Assembly (NCBI GenBank): GCA_013816845.1
Contig: JACDDU010000001.1
Span: 124,001 to 188,000 of the forward strand
Source: Gammaproteobacteria bacterium
GTDB lineage: Bacteria; Pseudomonadota; Gammaproteobacteria; DSM-16500
DNA: 64,000 bases
Reading direction: 5' to 3'
Shown in pieces: positions 63,529 through 64,000 of this stretch. The position numbers were made by a program, and so were the translations under genes. Positions within the stretch are counted from its first letter, which is position 1. Each line of letters opens with the position of its first letter. The notes under the pieces were generated by a model that made no database searches, had not been told where the DNA came from, and saw only the letters and a program-made list of their open reading frames with translations.

Positions 63529-64000
63529 ATGGATATAAGAAGAGGAAAGTTTCCTTTTCCTAGCTGGAACCATTCATTTAAATTTGTTTTGCTTGGTGCA
63601 ATTGTTCTTTCTCTCTTTTTTCTAATCAATCAACTTAAACTCAGTCAAATCTTTCCAATTAAAAAGGTGCAAATCTTTGGTTCCGAACACTTAGATCATG
63701 ACGAAATGAAATTCCTCGTTTCACCTTTAGTGGAAAAAAGTTTCTTTACAGTGAATGTCGATCAAATTAGGGAGCGGTTGCGTCAATTACCTTGGGCATC
63801 AGATATTTTTGTCAGACGTCAATGGCCAGATAAAATTGAAGTGCGTGTTGTAGAAAAAAAAGCAATTGCACATTGGAATGGTGGGACCTTGCTAAGTCAC
63901 GGCGGTGTGATCTTTAGTCCCAAGAAAGAAACGTATCCGAACAATTTGCCGCAATTTCGCGGCCCCGATGGTAAGCAAATGATTATGTTAAAATATTATG
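63529..64000 (+). CDS. ftsQ: Cell division protein FtsQ, N-terminal part (truncated by window)
   Basis: Translated directly: 157 codons, open at the window end. A basic cytoplasmic start (MDIRRGKFPFP), one membrane helix (FVLLGAIVLSLFFLI), then a POTRA domain (FPIKKVQIFGSEHLDHDE...VNVDQIRERLRQLPWASDIFVRRQWPD) and the start of the beta domain (IEVRVVEKKAIAHWN). POTRA and the PWA..VRR.WP motif are diagnostic of FtsQ/DivIB. It links FtsL/FtsB to FtsI in the divisome. Confidence 0.94.
   Translation, partial: MDIRRGKFPFPSWNHSFKFVLLGAIVLSLFFLINQLKLSQIFPIKKVQIFGSEHLDHDEMKFLVSPLVEKSFFTVNVDQIRERLRQLPWASDIFVRRQWPDKIEVRVVEKKAIAHWNGGTLLSHGGVIFSPKKETYPNNLPQFRGPDGKQMIMLKYY

Noticed and set aside
1-64000. 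CRISPR arrays
   Set aside because: No regularly spaced direct repeats with unique spacers were seen; the only phased repeats are the 10-bp MraZ boxes.

Overview
The window is AT-rich gammaproteobacterial chromosome. It most resembles the order Legionellales (Coxiella/Legionella/Berkiella-like). This rests on gene content and order (sspA-sspB after rplM-rpsI-tRNA-Gln, grpE-dnaK-dnaJ-greA-rlmE-ftsH-glmM, the dcw cluster), on the AT richness, on decayed genes beside intact core genes, and on a sequence that fits the Legionella/Coxiella PmrA box in front of a large helical protein without a recognisable family. The genus cannot be fixed from sequence alone. No integrase, transposase, plasmid gene or CRISPR array was seen.

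Layout. 1-2.7 kb: end of a MaoC-SDR fusion facing a polysaccharide deacetylase/GNAT pair. 2.9-8.6 kb: a membrane protein of unknown function, a secreted thaumatin-like protein, a peroxiredoxin-like protein and a CPA1 antiporter. 9-12.5 kb: a leftward accessory operon (repressor with a dead S24 domain, duplicated-domain protein, YhhQ/VUT transporter, nucleosidase-cupin fusion) diverging from a 148-aa gene whose promoter carries a perfect operator palindrome. 13.4-20.9 kb: accessory metabolism and transport (VanX-like dipeptidase, beta-barrel protein, SDR, GNAT, second YhhQ/VUT transporter, frameshifted APC permease, EamA transporter, AraC regulator). 21-27.2 kb: a 50-aa membrane protein, the PmrA-box candidate effector, a FadL-type porin, a phosphoesterase, and a cpdA pseudogene with two lesions.

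27.7-51 kb is core housekeeping. It holds ssrA and smpB (ribosome rescue), ratA-rnfH, bamE, fur, recN-nadK, the heat-shock chaperones behind a sigma-32-type promoter, greA, rlmE, ftsH, glmM, an HU protein with a basic tail, rplM-rpsI-tRNA-Gln-sspA-sspB, an FkbM methyltransferase, a PAS kinase with a lone receiver, dolP-diaA-yraN, rsmI and rnpB. 51.1-64 kb is the division/cell-wall cluster: mraZ with five 10-bp-spaced operator boxes, rsmH, ftsL, ftsI, murE, mraY, murD, ftsW, murG, murC, murB and the start of ftsQ. Both murF and ddl, the two D-Ala-D-Ala genes, are missing from their usual slots.

How genes connect. tmRNA, SmpB and the ClpXP adaptor SspB make one rescue-and-degradation pathway. 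GlmM feeds UDP-GlcNAc synthesis ahead of the mur genes. MurE/MraY/MurD/MurG/MurC/MurB build lipid II for FtsW/FtsI. The most interesting accessory parts are the 9-12.7 kb regulated operon, possibly a nucleoside or 7-deazapurine salvage unit, and the PmrA-box candidate effector.
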